A stretch of DNA of 63,618 nucleotides from Novosphingobium guangzhouense (GCF_002896965.1 NZ_LYMM01000041.1:1-63618), one strand, 5' to 3'. Shown: positions 40,810 to 49,697, counted from the first letter of the stretch. Made by a program: numbers and translations. The notes: generated by a model from the letters alone, not told the origin.

Positions 40810-41303
40810 GCCTTCCTGGCGAAGGACGCCGCAGGATCGGCTGCGATGCTTCAGGCGTGCCCTTGGCTGGAAAAGTGGACGAACGTCGGCGCTTCCATAT
40901 CCGTTTCCAGGCAACCGAAGAAGACATCGATGAACTCGGCCATGTCAACAATGCGGTCTGGGTGACCTGGATTCAGGATGTGTCGGTGGCGCACTGGCTG
41001 ACAGCCGCGCGTCCGAGGGATGCCGACACCTATGTTGCTATGGTGCTCAGGCACGAGGTCGATTACCGCGGCAATATCCGGGCGGGCGAAGAGACCTTTG
41101 CCATAACCTGGGTCGAAGGGAAGCCGCGCGGAGCGAGATACGCCCGGTGCGTCGAGTTCAAAGACAGTAACGGTCAGACGCTCGTCGCGGCCCTGTCGCA
41201 ATGGGTGCTCATCGAGAAAGCTACCGGCAAGCTGGTTCGCGTGCCCGCCGAAGTCGCTGCGCCGTTTCTCTATGAAACCCGACGCAAGGAAGAGAATGAA
41301 TGA
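40806..41303 (+). CDS. 4HBT-type acyl-CoA thioesterase
   Basis: This 165-aa hotdog thioesterase of the 4-hydroxybenzoyl-CoA thioesterase/YbgC group has the active block FQATEEDIDELGHVNNAVWV TWIQDVS, with the catalytic D/E-x-x-GHVNN pattern, followed by LRHEVDYRGNIRAGEETFAI. It starts at ATG 40806, coupled to tetR by ATGA, and its stop overlaps the next ATG the same way. It probably releases hydroxy- or oxo-acyl chains from CoA within the module. Confidence 0.85.
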   Translation: MSLPGEGRRRIGCDASGVPLAGKVDERRRFHIRFQATEEDIDELGHVNNAVWVTWIQDVSVAHWLTAARPRDADTYVAMVLRHEVDYRGNIRAGEETFAITWVEGKPRGARYARCVEFKDSNGQTLVAALSQWVLIEKATGKLVRVPAEVAAPFLYETRRKEENE

Positions 41304-42163
41304 GCGACATCCTGAAAGTGACGGTGCTAGGCACCGGTGTCCTCGGCAGCCAGATCGCCTTCCAGGCCGCCTATAGTGGCTTTGACGTTACCGCTTATGA
41401 GATCAGCGACGAAGCACTCGACCAGGCGAGGCATCGGTTCGAAACGCTTGTAGAAACCTACGTGAAAGAGGTGACGGGTGCGGCTGACGGCAAGGCAGCC
41501 GAAGCTTCGAGACGCATCACGCTCACCGCCGATCTTGGGGCTGCGGTTGCGAATGCCGATCTGGTCATCGAAGCGGTTCCGGAAGTGCTCGAGATCAAGC
41601 AGGCGCTCTACGAGAAACTGGCGGGGCTCGCGCCTGACAGAACGATCTTCGCCACCAATAGCTCGACTTTGCTGCCGAGCGACCTCAAAGCCTTCACCGG
41701 CCGCCCGGACCGTTTCCTGGCGCTGCACTTCGCCAACAGCATCTGGAAGTTCAACACTGCCGAGGTGATGGGTACGGACGACACCGATCCGGCCGTGTTC
41801 GATACCCTGATCGCCTTCTCCTCCGCGATCGGCATGGTGCCGATCCCGGTGCGCAAGGAAAAAGCGGGCTACGTCCTCAACTCCCTGCTGGTGCCGTTCC
41901 TGAACGCGGCCACCGATCTGGCTGCCGGCGGCTATGCCGAGCCGGAAGATGTCGACAAGGTCTGGCGGATCGCCACCGGCGCGCCGATGGGGCCGTTCCA
42001 GATCTACGACATCATCGGATTGAACACCCCCTACAACATCCTGTCGCACGGTGATGAGCACGCACAGTCGCTCGCCGCGTGGCTGAAGGAAAACTACATC
42101 GACAAGGGCAAGCTCGGCATCGCGTCGGGCGAAGGCTTCTACAGCTACAAGCCCGCCGACTGA
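41300..42163 (+). CDS. 3-hydroxyacyl-CoA dehydrogenase
   Basis: This 287-aa stand-alone NAD-dependent 3-hydroxyacyl-CoA dehydrogenase has the Rossmann motif VTVLGTGVLGSQIAFQAAYS, VIEAVPEVLEIKQALYEKLA, the catalytic Ser/His region IFATNSSTLLPSD ... LALHFANSIWKFNTAEVM, where the usual FFNP is FANS with the preceding His kept, and the C-domain KAGYVLNSLLVPFLNAATDL. It is coupled by ATGA to the thioesterase and lies 27 nt before oleate hydratase. It could oxidise a hydroxyacyl product during degradation of hydrated fatty acids. Confidence 0.85.
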   Translation: MSDILKVTVLGTGVLGSQIAFQAAYSGFDVTAYEISDEALDQARHRFETLVETYVKEVTGAADGKAAEASRRITLTADLGAAVANADLVIEAVPEVLEIKQALYEKLAGLAPDRTIFATNSSTLLPSDLKAFTGRPDRFLALHFANSIWKFNTAEVMGTDDTDPAVFDTLIAFSSAIGMVPIPVRKEKAGYVLNSLLVPFLNAATDLAAGGYAEPEDVDKVWRIATGAPMGPFQIYDIIGLNTPYNILSHGDEHAQSLAAWLKENYIDKGKLGIASGEGFYSYKPAD

Positions 42164-42190
42164 TCCCAACAAGAAAAACAGGAGTTTGCC

Positions 42191-43957
42191 ATGCATTATA
42201 GCAGTGGAAACTATGAAGCCTTTGTCCGTCCACGCAAGCCGGAAGGCGCCGACAAAAAGACGGCGTGGTTCGTCGGCTCGGGCCTCGCGGGGCTCGCCGG
42301 CGCCGCCTTCCTGATCCGCGACGGCGGCGTTTCGGGCGACCGCATCACCATATTGGAAGAGCTGGAAATCCCCGGCGGCGCGCTCGATGGTCTGGACGTG
42401 CCCGAAAAGGGCTTCGTCATTCGCGGCGGCCGCGAGATGGAGGAGCATTTCGAGTGCCTGTGGGACCTCTATCGCTCGATCCCCTCGCTGGAGATCGAGG
42501 ATGCCAGCGTGCTCGACGAATTCTACCGGCTCAACAAGGACGATCCGAACTTTTCGCTCCAGCGTACGACGCAGAACCAGGGCCAGGACGTGCCCGACAA
42601 AGCGCTGTTGACGCTCAACGACAAGGCCCAGAAGGACCTGCTCTCGGTCTTCCTCGCGACGCGCGAGGAGATGGAGAACAAGCGTATCAACGAGGTCTTC
42701 GGCGAAGACTTCCTCAAAAGCAATTTCTGGCTCTACTGGCGCACCATGTTCGCCTTCGAGGAATGGCATTCCGCGCTGGAGATGAAGCTCTACCTGCACC
42801 GCTTCATCCATCATATCGGCAGTCTCGCCGACTTCTCCTCGCTCAAGTTCAACCGCTACAACCAGTATGAATCGATGGTCCTGCCGCTGGTGAAGTGGCT
42901 GACCGATCACGGCGTCACGTTCCGCTACGGCGTCGAGGTCACCGATGTCGATTTCGACATCCAGCCCGGCCGCAAGCAAGCGACCCGCATTCACTGGAAA
43001 GAGCGCGGCGTCGAAGGCGGCGTCGATCTCGGGCCAGACGATCTCGTCTTCATCACGATCGGGTCGCTGACCGAGAACTCGGACAATGGCGACCACAAGA
43101 CGCCAGCGAAACTGAACGAGGGACCGGCGCCGGCCTGGGACCTGTGGCGGCGGATAGCTGCCAAGGATCCGGCCTTCGGTCGCCCCGATGTATTCGGGGG
43201 CCATATCCCGGAAACGAAATGGGCCTCCGCGTCGATCACTGCCCTCGATGCCCGTATTCCGGCCTATGTCGAGAAGATCACGAAGCGGAACCCCTTCACC
43301 GGCAAGATCGTCTCAGCGGGTATCGTCACGGTGAAGGACTCGGCGTGGCTGCTGAGCTGGACGGTTCATCGCCAGCCGCATTTCAAGAAGCAGCCCAAGG
43401 ACCAGATGATCGCCTGGTTCTATGCGCTCTTCGTCGACAAGCCAGGCGACTATGTGAAGAAGCCGATGCAGGAATGCACCGGCGAGGAGATCACCCAGGA
43501 ATGGCTCTATCACCTCGGCGTGCCGGTCGAGGACATTCCCGAACTCGCAGCCTCCGGCGCCAGCACCGTGCCCACGATGATGCCCTATATCACCGCCTTC
43601 TTCATGCCGCGCCAGGCGGGTGACCGGCCGGACGTGGTGCCGGAGGGCGCGGTCAACTTCGCCTTCATCGGCCAGTTCGCGGAATCGAAGCAGCGGGACT
43701 GCATCTTCACCACGGAATATTCGGTGAGAACCCCGATGGAGGCCGTCTATACGCTGATGAATGTCGAGCGCGGTGTGCCGGAGGTCTTCAACTCGACCTA
43801 TGACATCCGTACGCTGTTGGCGGCGATCGGTCCGCTGAGGGACGGCAAGGGTATCGACCTTCCCGGACCGGCCTTTCTGCGCAAGCTGCTGATGAAGAAG
43901 CTCGAAGGCACCGAGATCGCCAAGCTGCTCGAAGAGTTCCATCTGATCGAGGAGTGA
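42191..43957 (+). CDS. ohyA: Oleate hydratase
   Basis: This FAD-dependent fatty-acid hydratase (MCRA family) adds water to the cis-9 double bond of oleate to give 10-hydroxystearate. The 588-aa protein shows the N-terminal block MHYSSGNYEAFVRPRKPEGA, FAD motif AWFVGSGLAGLAGAAFLIRD, ITILEELEIPGGALDG (catalytic-Glu region), VIRGGREMEEHFECLWDLYR and the C-terminal FIGQFAESKQRDCIFTTEYS. Length and motifs are complete. A ribosome site (AGGAG) precedes ATG 42191. As the end of the TetR-thioesterase-dehydrogenase operon it detoxifies or catabolises unsaturated fatty acids, opposite a catalase-like/DyP arm. Confidence 0.93.
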   Translation: MHYSSGNYEAFVRPRKPEGADKKTAWFVGSGLAGLAGAAFLIRDGGVSGDRITILEELEIPGGALDGLDVPEKGFVIRGGREMEEHFECLWDLYRSIPSLEIEDASVLDEFYRLNKDDPNFSLQRTTQNQGQDVPDKALLTLNDKAQKDLLSVFLATREEMENKRINEVFGEDFLKSNFWLYWRTMFAFEEWHSALEMKLYLHRFIHHIGSLADFSSLKFNRYNQYESMVLPLVKWLTDHGVTFRYGVEVTDVDFDIQPGRKQATRIHWKERGVEGGVDLGPDDLVFITIGSLTENSDNGDHKTPAKLNEGPAPAWDLWRRIAAKDPAFGRPDVFGGHIPETKWASASITALDARIPAYVEKITKRNPFTGKIVSAGIVTVKDSAWLLSWTVHRQPHFKKQPKDQMIAWFYALFVDKPGDYVKKPMQECTGEEITQEWLYHLGVPVEDIPELAASGASTVPTMMPYITAFFMPRQAGDRPDVVPEGAVNFAFIGQFAESKQRDCIFTTEYSVRTPMEAVYTLMNVERGVPEVFNSTYDIRTLLAAIGPLRDGKGIDLPGPAFLRKLLMKKLEGTEIAKLLEEFHLIEE

Positions 43958-43998
43958 AGGCAAACCAATAGGCCCGCGGGGCGTGCGAAAGGTGATGA

Positions 43999-46488
43999 AT
44001 GGCCGACGACGATCAGAAGAGCGAACGCGCCGCCGAGGTGACTGGGGCGCACGGCCATCATCACCATCATGAGCCGGACGGCGAAACGCCGTCCGGTCAC
44101 GTCGACCATGATCCGGTCTGCGGCATGGTGGTCGATCCCGCCAGGACCGCTCACAATGCTGAGTATGAAGGCGAGCGCTACGTCTTCTGCTCGGCCGGCT
44201 GCAAGGCGAAGTTCGACGCCGACCCCGTGCATTATGCGGCACTGGCAGCGCATGCTGCACATCACCATGAGGGTGCTGCCGCCCATGGCGATCATTCCCA
44301 CCATAGCCACACGCATGGACCTGATACCCATGAGCATCACCACGTTGCGGCAGTAACGGCAACCGCAACGGAAGGGACGATCTGGACATGCCCGATGCAT
44401 CCGGAAATCCGCCGGGATGCGCCGGGTAGTTGCCCGATCTGCGGCATGGCGCTGGAGCCGCTGATCGCGGCGGCGGATGCCGGATCAAGCCCCGAACTCG
44501 CCGATATGACCCGACGCTTCTGGATCGGCCTCGTGCTCGCCTTGCCCGTGTTCCTGCTGGAGATGGGCGGTCACCTGATCCCGGCGCTGCACCATTTGGT
44601 GCCGATGCGCATCTCGATCTGGATCCAGTTCGCGCTGGCGACGCCGGTGGTCCTGTGGGCCGGATGGCCGTTCTTCGAACGTGGCTGGGCGTCGATCGTC
44701 AACCGCAGCCTCAACATGTTCACGCTGATCGCGATGGGCACCGGGGTCGCCTGGGGCTACAGCATCGTCGCGACATTCGCGCCGCAGCTCTACCCGCAGG
44801 CTTTCCGAGGCGCCGATGGCACGGTCGCGGTCTACTATGAGGCCGCGGCCGTGATCACCGTGCTGGTGCTGCTCGGTCAGGTCATGGAACTGCGCGCCCG
44901 GGAGCAGACCTCCGGCGCAATCCGCGCGCTTCTCAATCTCGCGCCGAAAACCGCCCGGCGGATCGGGCGGAACGATGCTGAAGAGGATATTCCTGTCGAA
45001 GCCGTCGTCATCGGTGATCGGCTCAGGGTCCGGCCCGGTGAAACCGTGCCGGTTGACGGCGTGGTCGAGCAGGGTCGCTCATCGATCGATGAATCGATGG
45101 TGACCGGCGAATCCATGCCGGTGACGCGTGTAGTCGGCGAAGCGGTCGTAGGAGGTACGCTGAACCAGACCGGCGCGCTCGTCATCCGGGCTGAAAAAGT
45201 CGGGCGCGACACCATGCTCGCCCGCATTGTCCAGATGGTCGCGGATGCCCAGCGCTCGCGCGCGCCGATCCAGCGCATGGCTGATCAGGTGTCGGGCTGG
45301 TTCGTGCCGGTCGTCATCGCCGTCGCGCTGCTCGCCTTCGCGGCCTGGGGTGTATGGGGGCCGGAGCCGCGGCTGGCGCATGGCCTGATCGCGGCCGTTT
45401 CCGTGCTGATCATTGCCTGCCCCTGCGCGCTCGGGCTCGCGACGCCGATGTCGATCATGGTGGGTATCGGCAAGGGGGCGGCCGCCGGCGTTCTGATCAA
45501 GAACGCGGAGGCGCTCGAGCGGATGGAGAAGATCGATACTCTGGTGGTCGACAAAACCGGGACGCTTACGCAAGGAAAGCCGGCGGTGACCCGGATCGTC
45601 GTGGCCCCGCGATTTGTCGAGGAGACCATCCTGCGGCTTGCAGCCGGCGTGGAGAAGGCGTCCGAGCATCCGCTTGCGCGGGCGATCGTGGCGGCTGCCG
45701 ACGAGCGAAAGATCACCATCCCCGATGTCGCCGACTTCGACTCGCCGACCGGCAAGGGGGCGATCGGTCGTGTCGAGGGCCGGCATGTGGTGCTCGGCAG
45801 CACCACCTTCCTCGCCGAACATGGGGTTGATACAGCGCCGCTCGCGGCACAGGCCGATGAGCTACGCCGCGACGGCGCAACCGCCATCTATATCGGCATC
45901 GATAAAGCCATCGGCGGCATCTTCGCCATCGCCGACACGATCAAGGCGACCACGCCTGAGGCACTGAAGGCCCTGCATGCGGAAGGCATCCGCATCGTCA
46001 TGCTGACCGGTGACAATCGCACCACAGCCGAAGCCGTTGCGAGAAAGCTCGGCATCGATGAGGTCGAGGCCGATGTGCTGCCGGACCAGAAAGCCGCGGT
46101 CGTCGAGCGCCTGAAGGCGCAGGGCAAGGTGGTGGCGATGGCGGGTGACGGCGTAAATGACGCGCCGGCGCTTGCCGCCGCCGATGTTGGTATCGCCATG
46201 GGATCGGGGACCGACGTTGCGATCGAAAGTGCGGGCGTGACGCTGCTCAAGGGCGATCTCACCGGCATTGTCCGCGCGCGACGCCTGTCGCAGGCGACGA
46301 TGGCCAACATCCGCCAGAACCTCGCCTTCGCGTTCATCTACAATGCGGCAGGCGTACCGATTGCGGCCGGTGCGCTCTATCCCACGTTTGGGCTGCTGCT
46401 GTCGCCGATCATCGCTGCTGCCGCGATGGCGCTGTCGTCCGTCAGCGTCATCGGCAATTCGCTGCGGCTCCGGACAGTGAAGGCATGA
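43999..46488 (+). CDS. copA: Copper/silver P1B-type ATPase with His-rich N-terminus
   Basis: This 829-aa heavy-metal exporting ATPase has an unusually His-rich leader (HGHHHHHEPDGE, then another cluster around residues 85-120: HHHEGAAAHGDHSHHSHTHG), a YHS domain (HDPVCGMVV ... FCSAGCKAKF), and a metal-binding CPMHPE / CPICGM block (about residue 130). The core has CPC in IIACPCALGLATP (about residue 474), DKTGTLT (about 517), SEHPLARA (about 556) and GDGVNDAPA (about 716). Such proteins pump Cu(I)/Ag(I) to the periplasm. It lies 42 nt after ohyA but has its own leader and ends at a hairpin; no CueR or Cop genes are next to it. Confidence 0.92.
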   Translation: MADDDQKSERAAEVTGAHGHHHHHEPDGETPSGHVDHDPVCGMVVDPARTAHNAEYEGERYVFCSAGCKAKFDADPVHYAALAAHAAHHHEGAAAHGDHSHHSHTHGPDTHEHHHVAAVTATATEGTIWTCPMHPEIRRDAPGSCPICGMALEPLIAAADAGSSPELADMTRRFWIGLVLALPVFLLEMGGHLIPALHHLVPMRISIWIQFALATPVVLWAGWPFFERGWASIVNRSLNMFTLIAMGTGVAWGYSIVATFAPQLYPQAFRGADGTVAVYYEAAAVITVLVLLGQVMELRAREQTSGAIRALLNLAPKTARRIGRNDAEEDIPVEAVVIGDRLRVRPGETVPVDGVVEQGRSSIDESMVTGESMPVTRVVGEAVVGGTLNQTGALVIRAEKVGRDTMLARIVQMVADAQRSRAPIQRMADQVSGWFVPVVIAVALLAFAAWGVWGPEPRLAHGLIAAVSVLIIACPCALGLATPMSIMVGIGKGAAAGVLIKNAEALERMEKIDTLVVDKTGTLTQGKPAVTRIVVAPRFVEETILRLAAGVEKASEHPLARAIVAAADERKITIPDVADFDSPTGKGAIGRVEGRHVVLGSTTFLAEHGVDTAPLAAQADELRRDGATAIYIGIDKAIGGIFAIADTIKATTPEALKALHAEGIRIVMLTGDNRTTAEAVARKLGIDEVEADVLPDQKAAVVERLKAQGKVVAMAGDGVNDAPALAAADVGIAMGSGTDVAIESAGVTLLKGDLTGIVRARRLSQATMANIRQNLAFAFIYNAAGVPIAAGALYPTFGLLLSPIIAAAAMALSSVSVIGNSLRLRTVKA

Positions 46489-46495
46489 CGGACCG

Positions 46496-46520
46496 AGGCC
46501 CCGACCTTGTGGCGGGGTCT
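46496..46520 (+). terminator. Hairpin terminator after copper ATPase
   Basis: AGGCCCCG pairs with CGGGGTCT (one G-T wobble) across a 9-nt loop, starting 8 nt after the stop codon, followed by a short TT. It is a modest rho-independent-like terminator closing the ATPase gene. Confidence 0.5.
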
Positions 46521-46531
46521 TGCGTGGGGTC

Positions 46532-46630
46532 TTAGTCGGCGCGCCTGCCGTTGGGGCGGGACCAGATCAGCGAGAAGGTGTCTTCGCCCTCGTTGTCGAA
46601 GAGGTTGGCATAGATCAGAGCGCCGATCTT
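46532..46630 (-). pseudogene. DUF736 protein C-terminal fragment
   Basis: The minus strand encodes KIGALIYANLFDNEGEDTFS followed by LIWSRPNGRRAD and a TAA at 46534-46532. This is the standard C-terminus of small DUF736 proteins carried by plasmids and integrative elements. Upstream it runs straight into a truncated serine recombinase, so two element genes have been fused by a deletion. Non-functional. Confidence 0.65.
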
Positions 46631-47532
46631 CTCATGATGCCCTCGGCTGTCAGGGCGTCCGCGATCTGACGGTCGAGTGATCCCACAGCATTGAGCGTTC
46701 GCACCATCTCCTCGATGCGTGCGAAGTGAGCCAGATCGTCATAGTTGGCGGTATTGCGGATGATCACATGCTCTGTTCGCGCGCCGGTCTGCCACAGGAT
46801 CGCGAACCAGATACGGCCTTGCGCACGGCTCTTGTCGACCGTCACGCTGTCGATCACGAGCCGCATCATCTCTTTGCGTTCGTCGATGCCAGCCCGCTTC
46901 GAGAACGCGGGCAACAGGGTCGGCAATGGTCAGGATACGCGTTCGCGCGGCGGCGGCCAGGGCGTTAACCTGCTCGACATGCCACCGCGCGTAATCCTGT
47001 TAGACGCGTCGGCTTCGCGTATTTTCTCTTCCCACAACGTTTCCAGCGAACGTGCGACGAGCCGCTTTTCCGACTCCACGGCATCATATTGTCGGCGTGC
47101 ACGCTCCGCTTCGTAATGCGCCTTCTCCCGATTCAGCGCCCATTGACGTTCCAGCAGCCGGTTTTCGCCGTTCATCTGTTCATGAGCCGCAAGCGCAAGG
47201 TCGATGCGATCGGGTTGCAGAGCTTCGATCAACAGCCGCTCGACCTCTGCATCAACCTGGTTTGCGCGCACATTCTGGCAGTGCCCGCTCTGCTCGCTAT
47301 CGATGCAGTGATAGACGGGGGTCTTCTTATGGGCAGAGTGAGTGAAGACCCATGCGGTGTCCGCATATCCCGCAGACCACGATGCCTTGAAGCATCGCTG
47401 CGCCACGCAGGGCGCTCCGCGCCGGCCAGCGCTGAAGTTGCCGATATTGTCGGCGAGCCGCCCGACGTTGCTCATATATGCCTCCCATTGGCTATGCCGA
47501 TGAGCCCGCGTAGGTGGTGACGCCATAGCCAT
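46631..47532 (-). pseudogene. Large serine recombinase, decayed C-terminal half
   Basis: Two in-phase fragments (47532-46930 and 46926-46631), plus frameshifted bits, match the post-catalytic part of large serine recombinases: QWEAYMSNVGRLADNIGNFS AGRRGAP, a damaged zinc-ribbon (THSAHKKTPVYHCIDSEQSG HCQNVRA), a coiled coil (LLERQWALNREKAHYEAERA RRQYDAV) and the end RKEMMRLVIDSVTVDKSRAQ ... AHFARIEEMVRTLNAVGSLD RQIADALTAEG. The N-terminal Ser catalytic domain is missing, and stops interrupt it. It is a scar of an excised or degraded integrative element between the copper ATPase and the TetR-Ohr operon. Confidence 0.7.
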
Positions 47533-47549
47533 ATAGACGACTGGTCTAT
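47533..47549. promoter_or_regulatory. NemR-like dyad upstream of tetR-ohr operon
   Basis: ATAGAC-GACTG-GTCTAT is a perfect 6+6 inverted repeat 12 nt before the tetR start at 47562. It resembles the TAGACC-n-GGTCTA boxes I recall for NemR/AcuR-type TetR repressors of electrophile-responsive oxidoreductases. The downstream genes fit such a regulon. Confidence 0.55.
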
Positions 47550-47561
47550 TATTCGTTATAT

Positions 47562-48200
47562 ATGCTGATCATGAATTTGACACCCAAAGCAGAAGCGACC
47601 CGGCAAAACATCCTCGACACGGGCTACAGCCTTGTGTTGAGCAAGGGCTTCTCCGCGCTCGGCCTTCAGGAAATCTTGAAGGTTTCCGGCGTGCCGAAGG
47701 GGTCTTTCTATCATTATTTCCCGTCCAAGGAGGCGTTCGGCTGCGCACTTCTTCGTGATTACGTGGACGGTTACGGCAAGAAACTGGACTCGCTGTTATC
47801 CGCGGAAGCCATAAGCGGTCGCGAGCGGTTGATGCGCTATTGGCGAGCGTGGCTCGATGATCCCGGGGAAGGTGATCAAGCCGGAGACGGCTGGGCCGAG
47901 GATTGCCTCGCCGTCAAACTGTCCGCCGAAGTCGCGGACCTGTCGGAGGCCATGCGGGCCGTTCTGAGCGATGGCGTCGCACGATTGCTGCAACGCATCG
48001 CCTCCATGATCGCCGAGGCGCGCGAGGACGGATCGCTTCCACCGGGGGCGGAGCCGTCCGCGCTGGCGCAGGTTCTCTACCAGATGTGGCTTGGCGCTGC
48101 GCTGCTCGCCAAACTCACCCGTTCTCGTGCGCCGATGCAACGGGCGATGATCGCCACCGAGCAGATTCTGGTCTGCACGCCGCAATCCAACCATCCGTGA
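47562..48200 (+). CDS. TetR-family regulator, NemR/AcuR-like
   Basis: This 212-aa TetR repressor has TPKAEATRQNILDTGYSLVL as the first helix region, LGLQEILKVSGVPKGSFYHY FPSKEAF as the helix-turn-helix, and a Cys in EDCLAVKLSAEVADL that could act as a redox/electrophile sensor as in NemR (Cys in a comparable place; inference). ATG 47562 or 47571 are both possible. It is followed 13 nt later by ohr and then a quinone-oxidoreductase-like gene, so it heads a three-gene operon behind the dyad at 47533. Confidence 0.85.
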   Translation: MLIMNLTPKAEATRQNILDTGYSLVLSKGFSALGLQEILKVSGVPKGSFYHYFPSKEAFGCALLRDYVDGYGKKLDSLLSAEAISGRERLMRYWRAWLDDPGEGDQAGDGWAEDCLAVKLSAEVADLSEAMRAVLSDGVARLLQRIASMIAEAREDGSLPPGAEPSALAQVLYQMWLGAALLAKLTRSRAPMQRAMIATEQILVCTPQSNHP

Positions 48201-48213
48201 AAGGAACCGAAGA

Positions 48214-48624
48214 ATGAAAATTTTCTACAAGACCCGCGCAACGGCGACCGGTGGCCGTTCAGGCCACACGGCGCTCGACGACGGCAGCCTCGGCCTCGAT
48301 CTCGCCATGCCGAACTCCGGCAAGCCGGGCGCCAACCCGGAGCAGCTGTTCGCGATGGGGTATGCAGCTTGTTTCGACAGTGCGCTCAACCATGTCGCCC
48401 AGCAGAAAAAGCTGGCGCTGATGGGTAGCAAAACGTCCGCGGAGGTCGGAATCGGGCAGACGCCTGAGGGCGGCTTCAAGCTGGACATCGACATTCATGT
48501 GGAAATCGCGGGTCTCGATGAGGCCGCCGCGCAGGAACTGGTCGAGGCGACGCATCGGGCCTGCCCCTATTCCAACGCCACACGCAACAACATCGACGTG
48601 CGCCTGCACGTCATCACGGTTTAA
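48214..48624 (+). CDS. ohr: Ohr/OsmC organic hydroperoxide reductase
   Basis: This 136-aa peroxidase of the Ohr subgroup reduces organic and fatty-acid hydroperoxides by a Cys pair reduced through lipoylated proteins. Both reactive Cys are in place: GYAACFDSALNHVA and HRACPYSNATRNN. The N-terminus MKIFYKTRATATGGRSGHTA is typical, and the Arg after KPGANPEQLFA positions substrate. It stands between tetR and an MDR oxidoreductase, in the same operon. Fatty-acid peroxides would link it functionally to the oleate/catalase module 5 kb away. Confidence 0.92.
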   Translation: MKIFYKTRATATGGRSGHTALDDGSLGLDLAMPNSGKPGANPEQLFAMGYAACFDSALNHVAQQKKLALMGSKTSAEVGIGQTPEGGFKLDIDIHVEIAGLDEAAAQELVEATHRACPYSNATRNNIDVRLHVITV

Positions 48625-48633
48625 GGAGGCGTC

Positions 48634-49611
48634 ATGCGTAGCGCCATTCACACCACATTCGGCGAACCGGCCGACGTTCTCGCTTTGGAAGAAAGCCCGG
48701 TTCCCGAACCCGGCCCGGGCCAGGTGCGGATCAAGACGATCCTTTCGCCGATCCACAATCACGATCTTTGGACCGTGCGCGGCAGCTACGGCTACAAGCC
48801 TGAACTGCCCGCTATTGGCGGTTCGGAAGCCGTCGGTACGGTCGATGCGCTCGGTGAAGGCGTGACCGGCATCACCATCGGTCAGCGCGTCTCGGTCGCC
48901 TCGGTTCATGGCTCATGGGCTGAATATTTCCTCGCGCCCGCTGCCGGGTTGGTCCCTGTCCCGGATTCGATCTCCGATGAGGCGGCGGCGCAGCTTATCG
49001 CCATGCCGTTCAGCGCGATCACTCTTCTGGACTTCCTCGAAGTGGCAAGTGGCGACTGGGTGATCCAGAACACCGCCAATGGCGCGGTCGGCAAAACGCT
49101 GGCAATGCTGGCGGCCGCGCGCGGTGTGCATATCGTCAATCTCGTGCGCCGCGATGCCGGCGTGGAAGAGCTGGCGGCTCTCGGCATCGCCAATGCCGTC
49201 TCGACTGCGACCGATGGTTGGCAGGATCGGGTGCGTGCGATCACCGGCGATGCGCCGATACGCGCGGCTGTGGATTCGATCGGCGGACAGGCCAGCGCTG
49301 AACTCCTGTCGCTTCTGGGTGAGGATGGGCTGCTGGTGTCCTTCGGCACCATGGCCGGAGAGCCGATGCAGATTTCCTCTGGCAATCTTATTTTCAAACA
49401 GGCCGTCGTGAAGGGCTTCTGGGGCTCCAAGGTGAGTGCCGCCATGCCCGCCGAAGCCAAGCGCCGGCTGCTTGGAGAACTTATCCGCCTCGTCGCCAGT
49501 GGCGAGCTGAAACTGCCGGCAGGGGCGGTATTCGGGCTGGATCAGGTCGCTGACGCCGTTCGCGCATCGCTGACAGCGGGCAAAGCAGGCAAGGTTCTTC
49601 TCAAGCCCTGA
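48634..49611 (+). CDS. MDR-family zinc-type oxidoreductase, quinone reductase-like
   Basis: This 325-aa medium-chain dehydrogenase/reductase has the GroES-like N-domain (FGEPADVLALEESPVPEPGP GQVRIKT) and a Rossmann domain with GDWVIQNTANGAVGKTLAML, AVDSIGGQASAELLSLLGED and LLVSFGTMAGEP. It resembles enoyl/quinone reductases rather than Zn alcohol dehydrogenases, as no catalytic Cys-His zinc set is seen. It lies 9 nt after ohr. It probably reduces reactive electrophiles (quinones, enones) with NADPH under NemR-like control. Confidence 0.85.
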   Translation: MRSAIHTTFGEPADVLALEESPVPEPGPGQVRIKTILSPIHNHDLWTVRGSYGYKPELPAIGGSEAVGTVDALGEGVTGITIGQRVSVASVHGSWAEYFLAPAAGLVPVPDSISDEAAAQLIAMPFSAITLLDFLEVASGDWVIQNTANGAVGKTLAMLAAARGVHIVNLVRRDAGVEELAALGIANAVSTATDGWQDRVRAITGDAPIRAAVDSIGGQASAELLSLLGEDGLLVSFGTMAGEPMQISSGNLIFKQAVVKGFWGSKVSAAMPAEAKRRLLGELIRLVASGELKLPAGAVFGLDQVADAVRASLTAGKAGKVLLKP

Positions 49612-49697
49612 GCGACGAAGGAAAGACCGGCGATCGCCAACATCCTGATGTTCTCCAGCCATCAGCGTTGCCAAGGGCCAGACTATCCGTGGTTTGG

